64,000 nt of DNA, taken from contig JAWRVZ010000112.1 of assembly GCA_037043235.1 (NCBI GenBank), positions 1,054,001-1,118,000 of the forward strand, read 5' to 3'. Positions within the stretch are counted from its first letter, which is position 1. Every line of letters starts with the position of its first letter. Below are positions 24,199 to 35,870 of this stretch, piece after piece. The notes beneath the pieces are model-generated. The model was not told the origin of the DNA, ran no database searches, and was given only the letters and a program-made list of their open reading frames with translations. The DNA is from Rhodeus uyekii. Its lineage: Eukaryota; Chordata; Actinopteri; Cypriniformes; Acheilognathidae. The position numbers and the translations under genes are program-made.

Positions 24199-24512
24199 GT
24201 CACTGACATTGCAACCACATGGTTTTATTATTGATTGTGTATTTGGCACTGAACTGTATTGTACATTGAACACTTGGGGATTGTTGCCCATTTAAATTGT
24301 TCATTAAAATGCAAAGCTTTACAAATCAAACATTAGTTAATCAGATTAAAGTTGTTTTATATTTATTTTAAATATTATGAAATAAACTCATAGCAAATTT
24401 AATGTAATACAGTTTGATTTATGATGCAAAATTTACTTTTAGCCCACGGCTCTCAATCAAGTTTGATTTATGGACCTTCATAGAAAAAAGTTTGGGCACC
24501 CCTGGTCTAAAG

Positions 24513-25218
24513 GATTCTTTCACAAAACTCAATTGTATCAAATTGGTTCTCAAGTTTTATATTCACTGACTCTGATTCAGTTTTTAGCTGTCCATTAGAT
24601 GGAAGGATTATCATTAAATTATGACTTAAATTTCTTTCTGTTCATCATTTTTAAAACTTAAATGCTCTAGTTCAATGTTATTGCATTAAAGAAACCAATG
24701 TTTCCTTTTTTGTGCCCCACTTAAGAAGGAAAATCATACATTTCAACTATCCTTTCAAAGGTTTGGCATGTTGTAAAGGATATAAGGTCATCCGTCTCAT
24801 GATGAAGTTCTTTAATTGGCCGTCGCCCAGTTTATTGCCTGTCAAAGGTCTGTGGTGTGTTGAAAAATGTTGATATCCCCACATCGCTTCATAATTTTTC
24901 TCTTCATGCTTCCATGCGTGTCAGCTGGATTTATGGTTTAACATTCTCTCTTAAACCACAGTACTTTCAGTAACTTAAGAGCTAAAGCACTTAGGCCTCA
25001 CACTGTTCAACTATCCCTCCAGGGACATGTAGTGAACTAGATGAGTGTAGGTAGGTTTTATTTGTAGCTTAGTCTTTTTTTGTACATTTTTTAAAAATGG
25101 AAAACTGTATGATGTTTGCAATTTTCACAAGCCAGGATAGACACGAGTTGGGATTAGAGGGAACAAATTTTGTGTTTACAAGATAATGGGCTGCTCTGTT
25201 AAGTGCAAGATATTTATT
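24513..25218. other. intronic stretch, no feature recognised
   Basis: AT-rich unique-looking sequence without supported features. Confidence 0.4.
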
Positions 25219-25640
25219 ATACACTACCATTCAAAAGTTTGGGGTTAATCAGATCTTTGAAAGAATTTGAAAGAAATTAATACTTTTAGTCAGCAAGGAT
25301 GCAATAAATTGATCAAATACTTCAGTAAATTCAATTATAATGTTACAAAATAATTCTAAATAAATACTGCGCTTCAAACTTTTATCATTTTCTTCAAAAA
25401 TATTAAGCAGCACAACTGTTTTTAACATTGATGATAATGAGAAATGTTTCTTGAGCATATTAAAATTATTTCTGAAGACTGATTCTGAAAGTTCAGCTTT
25501 TTCACTAAAGGAAAAATTTACCTTTTAACATATTAAAATAGATTTTTTTATAATATTACAGTTTTATTCTATTTTTGATCAAATAAATGAGGAGAAACAT
25601 TTTTCAGATTTTACTGAATTTTGAATGATATGTTTGTTTG
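25219..25640 (+). repeat. interspersed repeat, family A
   Basis: Begins TACACTACCATTCAAAAGTT and contains AGTCAGCAAGGATGCAATAA, TTAACATTGATGATAATGAG and ATTATTTCTGAAGACTGATT. The right terminus is degraded (TGAATTTTGAATGATATG). Confidence 0.8.
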
Positions 25641-26065
25641 AGGCACTTAGTAGCAAGTAAACAAAAATTCATTCAGCACATTTGAACATTTCGATGTAAT
25701 CTTTACCTGGTCCTAAATTTCATGTATCATAGTGACCTGTGATTGGTTGTTTGTGGTTATTTGATTGAATAAACAGTAAATAAAGTTGAGTTTAAAGTGT
25801 CTGAGCCCTGTTTACAACTGGTATTACGAAGTTTTTTCATCAGTCCCATCACAAGTGGAAAATGGTGTCTAAAACATTTTAAGTATGTTCGTTTTCGATA
25901 ATTTCCAAAGTTAGTTGAAAACGTGTTTTTTACCAGTTTGTCATTGCTCATGTGGTCAAATGCATTCAAACAGTCACAAAAGACCACCTACTCTCCGTCT
26001 ACTGACTTGATGCTTAAATATAATTGGAATTGGGCTTTCCTGTTGCTCAAACAATATTAAGCAGC
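25641..26065. other. intronic stretch, no feature recognised
   Basis: No feature beyond short frames without similarity. Confidence 0.35.
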
Positions 26066-26234
26066 ACAATAGAGTGTGGCGCTTGCAACTGCAAGGTCAT
26101 GGGTTTGATTCCTAGGGAAAGCAAGAACTGATTAGAATGTCAATGTGTTTCTTGAATGTCAATGTGTTCCTTGAATGCAAATGTAAGTCGCTTTAGGTAA
26201 AAGCATCTGCCAAATGCATAAATGTAAATGTAAG
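26066..26234 (+). repeat. tRNA-derived SINE
   Basis: GTGGCGCTTGCAACTGCAAG followed by GGTTTGATTCC (26102-26112), a good match to a pol III B box, then a tRNA-unrelated body and the fish SINE tail AGTCGCTTTAGGTAAAAGCA..TGCCAAATGCATAAATGTAA. The A box is degenerate. Tail pieces of the same type occur at 1487-1530 and, on the minus strand, at about 55243-55290. Confidence 0.75.
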
Positions 26235-26783
26235 AGCACTAGCCAGAGGGGATTTAAACTTTGTTGACTGGAGACCCAAGTTTGGTTTGAAGACAAAAAA
26301 TGAACCAAGCACAATGTTCTCTCACCATTCCTGATTTCCAACACATTCACAATGTTCAGTGTGGTCTAACGGCTATCAGAGCAGAAACGAAAACTGCTGC
26401 TCTCCTAATGTTTTTTTTTTATTATATATATTTTTTTGTCTCTGCTCGGGTTCATGCGTAAATTGCGCAAGGTTGTTTCGTCCACAACTAAAGATCTGAA
26501 AAGCCCATACATTTACCTACCCATTGTAGTGGTTGAAAGTGGACAAAAGAAATGGATTAAAACACTAGATGTAAATGGGAATGTGTCTGCTGATGAGGAT
26601 CGTAATACCATATACTTAATACCAGGTGTAAACACCGTTTGGCTGATACAATGAGCACTTGAAATTGAAAATGAAATAATCCCTGGATTTTCCAAAGTGT
26701 GGTTATAGAAAGAAGTTAACTTGATATCCAGAAGCAGAACAATATTTTACGTTATAGTGTAGTACAGCTGCTACGCCATAGAG

Positions 26784-27023
26784 CAGAGGTGTCAAACTCA
26801 CGGCCCTCGGGCCACATCCGGCCCCGTCGTGTAATTATGTCCGGCCCGCGAGATCATTTTATTAATGGCCTGCGCTCCAGCTGCCTAATACACTTCTTGT
26901 ATTAATCAAGTCTAGCTTATGGCTTTTGATGCTTCGCTCTTGCTTCAACAATCTAGCGACTGCCCGTGACCTAAAGTGTGTTTCGGATTTTGGCCCCCTG
27001 TGCAATTGAGTTTGACACCCCTG
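26784..27023. mobile_element. hAT miniature element with 8-bp target duplication
   Basis: 240 bp bounded by CAGAGGTGTCAAACTC and GAGTTTGACACCCCTG, with CCATAGAG duplicated on both sides (26776-26783 and 27024-27031). GC-rich CGGCCC motifs sit near the left end, as in the larger hAT element at 17407. Confidence 0.93.
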
Positions 27024-27054
27024 CCATAGAGACTGTTATGCCATTTTTCTTATA

Positions 27055-27746
27055 CAGTAATATCTTGAGATATGAGCATCCTGAGATACGAGTATTCCGA
27101 GATACAAGCATTTGTTTTGCTTTGAGATATGAGTAAATATTTGAGATACGAGCTCGCTTACAGATGCCGACACTAGGTGTTCGAGCACTTGGAGCAGCTC
27201 AAGCCACCTCATTTATGGTGTAATTGCATATGGACTCCACTAGAGGCCACCTTGGGTTTACAGCGGGAGGTTACTGGGGGGGACGAGTGATTCAAGACTA
27301 TTAAGCTGTTCAGTGATAATAAATACGAGGTACTGGGGCTATCCAGTTCACTACATGGGAAGAAACACTACACTTCCGTATTGTGTTTGCCTTATCTACG
27401 TTATCCCTCCCTCCTCCTCCTCCTCCTCCTCCTCCGCACATGCCGCCATTAGCCGCTACTGTTTCGTCTGCCTCGAAGATAAGAAATCATAATTAAAACC
27501 ACATATTTTTATATCACAGGAATCCTTATGTACTATAATTTTGTGTGTGTGTGTATGTCTCTATAGCAATTAAAAACATGTTTTTCCATTGTTATTAGGA
27601 CTAATAAGGGAGTTTTTTAGATGGCCGGAACTGATAATTTTTTTTCTGTTATTTCTTGTGGGGAAAAATTATTTGAGATATATGAGCAATTCAAGTTACG
27701 AGCTCAGTCCTGGAACAGATTATGCTCATATCTCAATTTATTACTG
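27055..27746. mobile_element. Tigger/pogo-like element with GAGATAYGAGC ends
   Basis: Left end CAGTAATATCTTGAGATATG and right end CATATCTCAATTTATTACTG are inverted repeats between TA dinucleotides (27053-27054 and 27747-27748). GAGATACGAG motifs recur inside. A (CTC)n run at 27410-27435 lies in the middle. No transposase is present. It lies only about 30 bp from the hAT element that ends at 27023. Confidence 0.88.
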
Positions 27747-27748
27747 TA

Positions 27749-28720
27749 CATTTTTCCCACGGCAGTCTATTATTGTAATAAATTCCTTGAGAAATTTCAG
27801 ATAAAGCCGGCAGATTGCTGGAAGATTAAAACAAAACAGACTGGTTGATCACTTTACATATTGGTCATGTGGTCTTTTCCTGTCCAAGTAAGCATTTTTT
27901 GGCCAGTATAGTTCCATTTCTTGCTAAACAAGACTACTAGATATGTGACTTGCAACTGCACACAACTCCTATGCAATACTATTTATATTTCTTGTAATTC
28001 TCTTGTGAACGTTAGCAGCCGTCCTTCTCTAAACCCCTCTGAAATCCATTTAAAGCAGGGATCTCCTCCATTTGCTCTGCTCTGCAGGAGTCTGCTACTA
28101 GATTGGGCCGTTGTTGCTCTTGGCTCCCGGTGCAGTTGCACTGTTTTGCCAGCTGTGCGCCATCTTTTGTTTTTACTCCCAGTGTCACGTGCTGGATATT
28201 CAAGGAGGTGTTTTCCAAACGTGCCAACGGTTGCAATCTGGATCGCTTCGAGGAAATGAGCCATATTTCAGAAGAAAGACGTTTGATTAGCATCCATTTG
28301 CTGCATGTGAAATTGGGTCTTAATGTGTGAAAGTGTAAAATGATATGCTTGTTTTACTGTTACTGTTGCAATCTAAACCAGCTCTGACTCAGAAACTGGC
28401 TTAATGTGAGGAAAATCTTAAGCTGACGCATCATAAGAAGCATATGTATCCATAGAGACATCAAGAGTAGAAGGTTGTTTGCAACACTATGGCAAATGTT
28501 TGAATAATAAGCAGTTTTTGGACTTTGAGCTGGGCTGTGATTTGCGTATTGTGGTAGTTCTCGTAGAGAGTATTGAGCACATACATTAGCAGACACCACA
28601 GTGCCTTTGTATTCTCCGCTGTTTACACAGTTGAGTCAGTGTGTGTACATTAAAAGGAACCGCAGCATTAGACTGTTACTCTGCTATAGATGCGCAAGAG
28701 CTCGCGTGAAAAGGCCTGTG
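27749..28720. other. intronic stretch, no feature recognised
   Basis: Frames of 75-112 codons overlap on both strands at 27921-28330 and show no domain. The stretch is somewhat less AT-rich than its surroundings. Confidence 0.4.
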
Positions 28721-29160
28721 GATGCCTTCTTTCCTTAGTTTATTTCTTTCCTTCTAACTTTCTTTACTTACATCCTTTGTTTACTTCCCTCCTTTTCCTT
28801 GTTTCTGTCCATTATTTTAATTTACTTCCTCCTTACCTTCTTTTCTTTCTTTTTTTATCCTTTCTTTATTTCCCTTCCTATCTGTTTCATTTCCTTTCTC
28901 TTTTGTTTTCATTTGCTTCCTTTCAAATGAACGGCTTTTCATTTTCCTTTCTTTCCTTCCGTACTTCCTTTCCTTCCATCTATCTGTCCTTCCTGCCTTT
29001 TTTAATCCTACTTTTTTTCACATTTCCTCCTTTCCTTTACAGCCATTATTTTCATTAGCTTCCGCCTTTCATATTTTCTTTCTTTTTTTCTTGTATTTCT
29101 TTACTTTTGTTTAATCTTACTCCTTTAAAACCATCCTTCCTTCCTTCCTTCCTCCCTTCA
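28721..29160. repeat. polypyrimidine tract (TTCC/TTTC-rich)
   Basis: About 440 bp in which the + strand is almost all C and T, with tandem TTCC, TTTC and CTTC units, ending in a pure (TTCC)n run. The Phe/Leu/Ser-rich 122-codon frame across it is compositional. Confidence 0.9.
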
Positions 29161-29169
29161 TTCATATAT

Positions 29170-32100
29170 GAAATACTCTGTGTTTGCAGAACTGCTTTTG
29201 AGGCCGTCATTCAGGTTAATGTTCCTTGGAGTGTTCAACATAAAGGCTAAACCAACTGGCTCATGTCCGTTCAACTGAGGAGGAGTGAGGAATTATAAAC
29301 CTGACAGGCCGCCTCCCTCGTTAAGGCATCCGGTCGTTTTCATGCAGAGCACATCCAAGAATCCACTTCCTCTCTGTCTTTCACTGCGGTCTCGGTTGGG
29401 GACGGGAGGGAAGGAGGGGGATCGTGGGATGACCGGCGGCTGAAGTGAGTGTGGGAGCGTCCGCTCTCTGTCTCCGACCTCACAAAGCGCTCTGCACTGA
29501 ATATTAAACTTCTCCTTCCATTGTACCGTTGGCTGTTTAGACTACTGTCACAGAAATGCCCATTTATATGGCGTTTCATTTTAGTCTTTTTTTCCGATAG
29601 TGAGAGTGTTAACTGTCAGATTTTTGAATGCCCTTGGCTAGAAGACATTGTTCAAGGTCAATGCCAAGGAAGTATTTTAATGGAGGAGAGCATTTAATAA
29701 TGGTCTGTTAATTCAGTGTCAGCCCTAATCAAAGCTGTGATAGATAAGCGAAGAATCTGCACTGCGATGGCTTTCTTTATCAGGCTGTCTGGATCGGCTC
29801 TCGCGATTGATTCCGGGGAGAACAGAGCATCTCTGTGTCTGTGGCCCAGCGGAGCTTGTCCTGCGAGTGACTCTGCTCATATTAATCATTTATGTGGTTC
29901 CCAGGTGTCTGGCCTGTTAACTGACTTGCAGTGACCGCAGGGGAGAATCCCACTGCTTCTATCCTCCGCACACTTCCCATCCTTCCAAACCTCTCTGCTT
30001 CTCTTCTCACCTAATCTCAAGAGGCCACTCATGCCAGCTGAGGGTTTATAGCCTCGTCCTCCCACCCTCTGTCACGCTCTATCTCTTTCCATCCCTGATT
30101 TTGGAAAGATTGCTTCAATTAAGCTAACGCCGGGGTTCCTTAAGCCATTAGCCATGTTGTTGGAAGCAGTGTGCTGTCTAGCTCCACTTTGCTCCCTGTA
30201 GATTGAGGAAGCCACATGCTGCTGTCTGGTTATTCATGTCACAAGCTCTCTTAGTATATCACATGAAAACGCCAATGTTGTTTTTTAAAATTAGGCTGGG
30301 TGAGTGTCTGTTCAGGGTTTTATTTGTAGGAGCCTTGGTTTGTTTGGCTTTGACCGTCTTTGCATAGTTCTTTCTTAGAAAAACAATAATGTGGCAATGG
30401 TGCCATGGTAGAGGGATGTTAACGAATGCTAATACCACATATGCTATTGTACACTCTCTAAAGGGTGCATATTAGTACTTTAGAGATAAATTTGAATACC
30501 AAATTTGTAGATATTAGTGCCTTTTGAAGGGTGCCGGTGACTGCTTTTGTACCTTTTTATTTAGTTTTAGAGTGCACTGAATGGTTCATTAGGTTCCATG
30601 TAGAGAACGCTTTGGAATATGTGCATATGATATCCTGGAGGTCTGGTATTTTCAAAGCAATCAGATCTAGTGGACAATAAAACTTGTCTGTAAAATGTCA
30701 AAGACTTGAGGTGGGTTCTTTGACACTGGCTGAAATACACAGCATGACTTCAAAATTATTCTGTTAATGGTTACAGAGTAAAGCTAGGCATCATGCTTTA
30801 AATTACTGGATTGCACATACAATTTTCAAGTCATTACGAACACAAAAGTCTCAGGCAGAAACTTTCAGGTCATTGCAAAGCACTTTCTTTTTAGTAAATC
30901 TGACTGAAATTGGACAGTTGAAGCTAAAGTTATTATCTATGTAGATTAATGACCTTTTCGATATAAAATGCATTTAAAAATTTTTAAATTTGTAATCAGG
31001 GCTTTACATTACCATGGGTTGAATTTTATAAATAATACATACAATTTGTTCAGTTGTAGTCTTTAAAAAAGACATCTGGCATGATAAACTAAGTGCAATG
31101 TAGTGTTGTAAAAAAATATAAATGTTTTAATGCATATTGAGACTGAAATATTTGAAACGCTCCCAGTTCTCATTTTCCGCATAATGGACACGATTCCAGC
31201 TGCGCTTTCTTGTTCTCTCTCTTCTCTCCAACAGCAAGTTAACACCCAAACCAGCCTTACCCATTTCATTTGCTCCGGATGAATATTGTTGCAGTTACAG
31301 AGCTTGGATTTCAGCATGGGATTGGGCATAATGTTACTCATTCCCTGCAGATTTTGTTCTCTCCATCTCCCAATCGAGTTCTTTTTTGATGCTTATTGCT
31401 TTTAAACAGTCAAATACACACAAAATAATGTTAAAATTCTGGTCTTGACTATTCACGTCAAAGTCGTGTTTTAGGTAAACGTAAACAGTTTTAGAAAGAA
31501 ATGTGTAACTGTATAATGGATCTGCGAATCAGCTCTTAAAGCGACAGCAGCCAAATATACCCGCTGGCAAATTATGGGATATTATTAAAAATATCTAAAT
31601 GGCTAATAAGTTTGGAAAACCTCCAGAGAAACGGGTGTAAGAGTGAGGTTAAAGGGCAACTAGCACGTGTAGGCTGATAAATGTTCAGTTTTTTTGAATG
31701 ACAGCCAGATGCAGATGCCCAAACGTGTGTCCTTTGTCCTGGATTTGAGGGCAGATGCGAGCGTCCTGGTGGACAGTGCCGTGGAGAGCTCTCGCTGAGA
31801 GAGGAGGCATCTGCTGTGCTTTTCAGAGACCACCTCTTGTTCCTCAGCTCCAGTCTCCCTCTCTTTTCATCTCAGGCGGAACTCGTCACCACTTCACATC
31901 CTCGCTTTCTGCCCCTTTCTCACCATGCCATCCTTCACACCGAGGAAACAAACAGACAGATGTCTTATTTTCTACCACCTGCAGAGCTCCACCCACCCAC
32001 AGGGGTCGATCTTCTTGCTGACCCACGTTCATGCCCACAGTCTGTGTCGCTGAGGCTTTTCAACTTGGCAAGTGAACATCGATCGACAACGATTTCCTGT

Positions 32101-32760
32101 CTACGATGACTGAGAGGGCTGGAGATTGATCACTCGCAATTGTCTAAATGTGTGGCGTGGGATTGTGCGCATGCTTATTTGTGGGTTTCAATCCAAGTGA
32201 GTGAATGAAACCAAAGGGAAGGGATTTTATAAAGTGCTTGACAACTGTAGACCTCCCACTCCAAACGCTATGGCTTAGATTCTTCTCATTTGCAATCTGC
32301 CAGCAAGGACAATGTGTGTGTCCGGGGGTAGTCTATTGTCTTTCAAATGAAGCTGTCTCCCTTCCAAATCTGGAACAGAAGGTCATGAAAGCTCCCTCCG
32401 TCCTACGCCTGAAACGCTCATTTGTGGATGGACCTCTTTGTTGACGCAGATTCTGCTGATTGTAATGCAGGTCCAAAATTTGCCGTCCCCCTACACTCAC
32501 CTTGTCCTAGACCGCTGGTCATCCTGTAGTTAGAGTAATTCATCAACGACGCCTACTCACTTGCTCTCTGCACTCATTAATATTGAAAATGATGAACTAA
32601 TGCGGAGCACACAAGCGTCTTATCTCAACTAATAACTATTATTGATTGTGATTCATATGTCGTCAGCTCTCAGTAACTCCCTTGTTTAAAATGATCCATA
32701 TGCGATAACAGCTGCATGGCTGTGTTGGGAATGTATACTTATTTTCCCCCAGGTTTTGCC
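29170..32760. other. repeat-poor intronic stretch, possible regulatory sequence
   Basis: Compared with the rest of the intron, this interval shows few recognisable repeats; one fish repeat fragment (AGGGTGCATATTAGTACTTT) lies at about 30460-30560. It is more GC-balanced. At 29290-29480 there is a GC-rich block (GGACGGGAGGGAAGGAGGGG, GACCGGCGGCTGAAG). Sequence with TAAT-core motifs occurs at 29700-29930 and 32550-32700. No protein-coding exon is evident. A regulatory role is inference. Confidence 0.35.
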
Positions 32761-33284
32761 CACTCAAAAATCAATCAGGAAAAAAATAGATTGTTATTTT
32801 CACAGTGAGTGGCGGTGTCTGGCTGTTTGTTTGGCTCCTTGCTTAACAACTGACTTCAAATTGACTTCCCAGCCATTACTCTGGAGTCGATTTGAGTTGA
32901 TTCAATCTTAATTCATTTAGGATGTATGCTGGTGCAGCCCCTAGGCTGTTTTGGGGGCTTGTATTGATTGATTGATTTTTATTTTTTCAAAACCTTTTTT
33001 TTTTAATGTTACAGTGTTTGTTGTAAATTTATAACTAGGTTGGATTGGCAAAAAGTAGGATAAAGGGTGTTAAAACAAAAGGTTGGTTGTGGTGAGCTGC
33101 ATGGAAGACCGAAGCCCCTTTTTGATTACTTCAGCATGGGTTCTCTGGCACTGGATCAAACAACACACTGGACAAATGGGTGAGGAATTATTGTCCAAAC
33201 TGGTGAGAACAGGGCAGTCACACCAGACCTGCTGCTGTAATTCAGCCAAAAAGATCTTTATGCTGCTGAATAAATATGAAGTGG

Positions 33285-33400
33285 ATAAAAGTTCACCCAG
33301 AAATGAAAATTATTTCATATCATATACACCTAGGATGGCTTGAGGGTGAGTAAATTATGGAACGTATTCATTTTGGGGTGAACTAACCCTTTAAGGTTGA
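33285..33400. repeat. foldback repeat, family B (short copy)
   Basis: Left end AAGTTCACCCAGAAATGAAA and right end TTTTGGGGTGAACTAACCC are inverted repeats enclosing GAGGGTGAGTAAATTATGG. It is a compact copy of the common fish foldback family. Confidence 0.8.
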
Positions 33401-33449
33401 TTGATTTAAGGTATTTTGTCTATTTGATCTATTAAATAATATTGACAGA

Positions 33450-34100
33450 TATAACTTTTGATTTGAATAATATATCAGTAAATGCTGAAGTTAGCATTAA
33501 CGGTGTTTAATAAGTCCTTTTTATTAAAAAATAAGTAATAATGTTTTCATTGCCATTTCATTTTAATCAATATAGTTAACTAATGTTAACAGATGGACTC
33601 TTATTGTAAAGTGTGACCAGTTTTATTTTATTAAATGTGTTCTCAAAACATGCCAATCAAACAGAATGTAAACAGGCTAAATGTGAACAAAATTGAATGT
33701 TTGGTTTTGTACGTTTTTTTTTAACATTCAATTGAACTTGCCATTGTGAATCGAGCTATTATAAAAGGGACATTGCAATCGGATCTATGGTGGTGGAGTG
33801 TGTATTACATTTTTGGTCTGTAAAATCTAGATCGTAAAATTTGCTTAACCAACATACTCCTATTCACGGTATCCCACACATTGTATCTTGCAAGTCTTTA
33901 TTAACAAGTTTTTTTTGTTTTAACTTAAATGGATATTTCACCCCAAAATGAAATTTACCCTCATGTTGTTCCAAACCTGAACCCCATTGACTTTAACTGT
34001 GTAGCCAAAAACAGTTCAAACGATCTTCAAAGTATCTTCTTTTGGTACGACATGATAGTGTAAAACAAGACTGGTGGGCTTCTCCTTTCAACTAAAACCT
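33450..34100. repeat. repeat pieces: family E (33450-33625) and family B (33927-34060)
   Basis: 33450-33625 contains AGTAAATGCTGAAGTTAGCA, AGTTAACTAATGTTAACAGA and CTTATTGTAAAGTGTGACC, the right end of family E. 33927-34060 contains GGATATTTCACCCCAAAATG, CTCATGTTGTTCCAAACCTG and CCCCATTGACTTTAAC, the left half of family B. Confidence 0.65.
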
Positions 34101-35020
34101 TTTTCCAAATATACCACAGTGTGAAAAGAAAAATTCTATGTTATTGCAATTTCATTATGGGCAATTCACAATCTCCAAATGCTGAAATGTGGTTTGCAAA
34201 TTTGTCCCATAGGGTCCATACAGTTAAACTGTTGAATCTTCCATTACTGTCGCAGTTGAGGTGCAAAAATCTTGGGTGTTTCGTAAGTCATGGCTAGCAA
34301 TCCGCTCTGAAAATAACTCCGCCTCAGGCACCTGTGAAGGATTGAACATCCATTATATCAGCTCCACAAGGTGCCCATTGACTCTTCTCGTGTGTTCACA
34401 CTTGGCATGTTTAGTTCGATTAAACCAAACTCTGGTCTGATTGAATAAGTGTGAACGCTGCCATCCGAACCCTGGTGCACACCAAACAAACGGACCAAGA
34501 CCCCTAAAAAGATGGATCTCGATACTCTTCCAAAGAATTCTAGTGCAGTTTGAATTAAATATGAACACAACATGTAAACAAACCAAAACCAACTCCCATG
34601 ATATGATAGGAACTCCATGACATCACATGTTGTCACCCTAAAAAGGACAGAATGCTGAAGCATACCGGTTTTATCTCACCAAAATTGTGATGTTGCCTAT
34701 CACAGGTTTGGTACTGGCATCTGAACCATGTCTCCTCACAGCAGATCTTCGTTTGTCTGTTTGATGGAGGGATTCCTGCCACATACAATGAGTGCGTTTT
34801 GCCCAGCACACAACATTGTTTTGGATATCATCATGTTGTGAACATTCCCCTATGCTTTAGGTTCTTTACCTTCAGGATAAATCATAAAATGCCAATGTGA
34901 ACACTAAGTGGACGAGGACTAAATTGTTATTTTTGTTTCTTTGGTCTGGACCAAACGAACCGAGCTAGAAGTGTAAACACACCCTGAATCGTGTGCACTT
35001 ATCACTGTTCAGTGTAACTA
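34101..35020. other. intronic stretch, no gene recognised
   Basis: Contains TTTGGTCTGGACCAAACGAA and TTAGTTCGATTAAACCAAAC-type motifs (34410-34500 and 34935-34975) that look like the two inverted ends of a dispersed element. Frames of 79-101 codons on the minus strand overlap and have no domain. Confidence 0.35.
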
Positions 35021-35610
35021 CAGTATTTCCTGCATATAACCCGCGGACGCATATAACCTGCACCCTCATATAGCCTGCGGGTTTTAGGGGTGTGTAAAAA
35101 CAGCCAAAAACCTTGATATAACCCGCACCCTTATATAACCCGCGCCCATAGATTGAAGAACTTTTTTTGTGTAAGTTCACATTTTGAATTTCAAATGTTG
35201 CTTGCATGACGTCAATTATCCATAACTGTTCAGCCTCGGTACACAGCGCTTGTGAGCGAAATTCAGGTGTTGATCATCGGATGAGATGAGAAGAGCACGC
35301 CCTCATGGCAGCACAGCCAATCACGTCTTCTTGCATGATTGACAGGTCAGACAGCCTATCAGCGCCACCTGTTAGAGTGACAGTACAAGCGCCAGAGACA
35401 ACAACCCTCGCAAGAAAGAAAAACAGAAAGAAAATACCGCAAAAACCCTTATGTCCTTAGGGACATAACAAATATATTGAAATATTATTACATTTAAAAA
35501 TGTGTGACATAGCCCGCACCCGTATATAGCCCGCATCCTTATATAACCCGCAACCCTGCGGGGTTTGTAAAATCTGGTATAACCCGCGGGTTATGACGTA
35601 ACTTCTCTTA
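35021..35610. mobile_element. transposon-like element with repeated ATATAACCCGCACCC motif
   Basis: Left end CAGTATTTCCTGCATATAAC followed by CCGCGG; right end ATAACCCGCGGGTTAT. The ends are inverted but imperfect. A motif of the form TATATARCCCGCACCCT recurs about ten times, in clusters at both ends (35035-35150 and 35505-35600). No transposase. A TA-target Tc1/mariner relative is likely but not shown. Confidence 0.65.
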
Positions 35611-35636
35611 GTATTTGACTTCTAGCTGCCATATAT

Positions 35637-35870
35637 TAAAGGGATAGTTCATTCAAAATGAAATGTCTGTTATCATTTACACACCTTATTGTAATTTGAA
35701 ACCGGTTTGACTTTCTTTAGTGGAATAAAACAAAATATTCTCATATTATGAAAATGAATACACGTCTATGCTCTCAGCTGCAGAATTTTGTTTTTGAAAA
35801 GAACCACAACAGCTCATATCATGTGTCCATTGTCTTCAAAAAGAAACAGCATAAGGGTAATTACTTTAAC
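35637..35870. repeat. foldback repeat, family B (diverged)
   Basis: Starts AAAGGGATAGTTCATTCAAA and continues ATCATTTACACACCTTATTG and TGACTTTCTTTAGTGG, a diverged copy of family B. Confidence 0.7.

Larger units (their letters stand above)
23105..24504 (+). mobile_element. decayed hAT transposon with 8-bp target duplication
   Basis: Terminal inverted repeats CAGAGGTGCCCAAACT (left) and AGTTTGGGCACCCCTG (right) are flanked by identical 8-bp duplications GTCTAAAG (23097-23104 and 24505-24512). The interior carries the beginning and end of a hAT transposase gene, a (GA)n run at 23157-23177, and a nested 356-bp Tigger-like element. The catalytic middle is missing, so it cannot make an active transposase. 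Confidence 0.93.

Noticed and set aside
26066..26234. Possible functional tRNA gene because of the B-box match
   Set aside because: The A box and acceptor stem are not intact, and a SINE tail follows.
28690..29058. 122-codon Phe/Leu/Ser-rich frame resembling a membrane protein
   Set aside because: Hydrophobicity comes only from the polypyrimidine tract.
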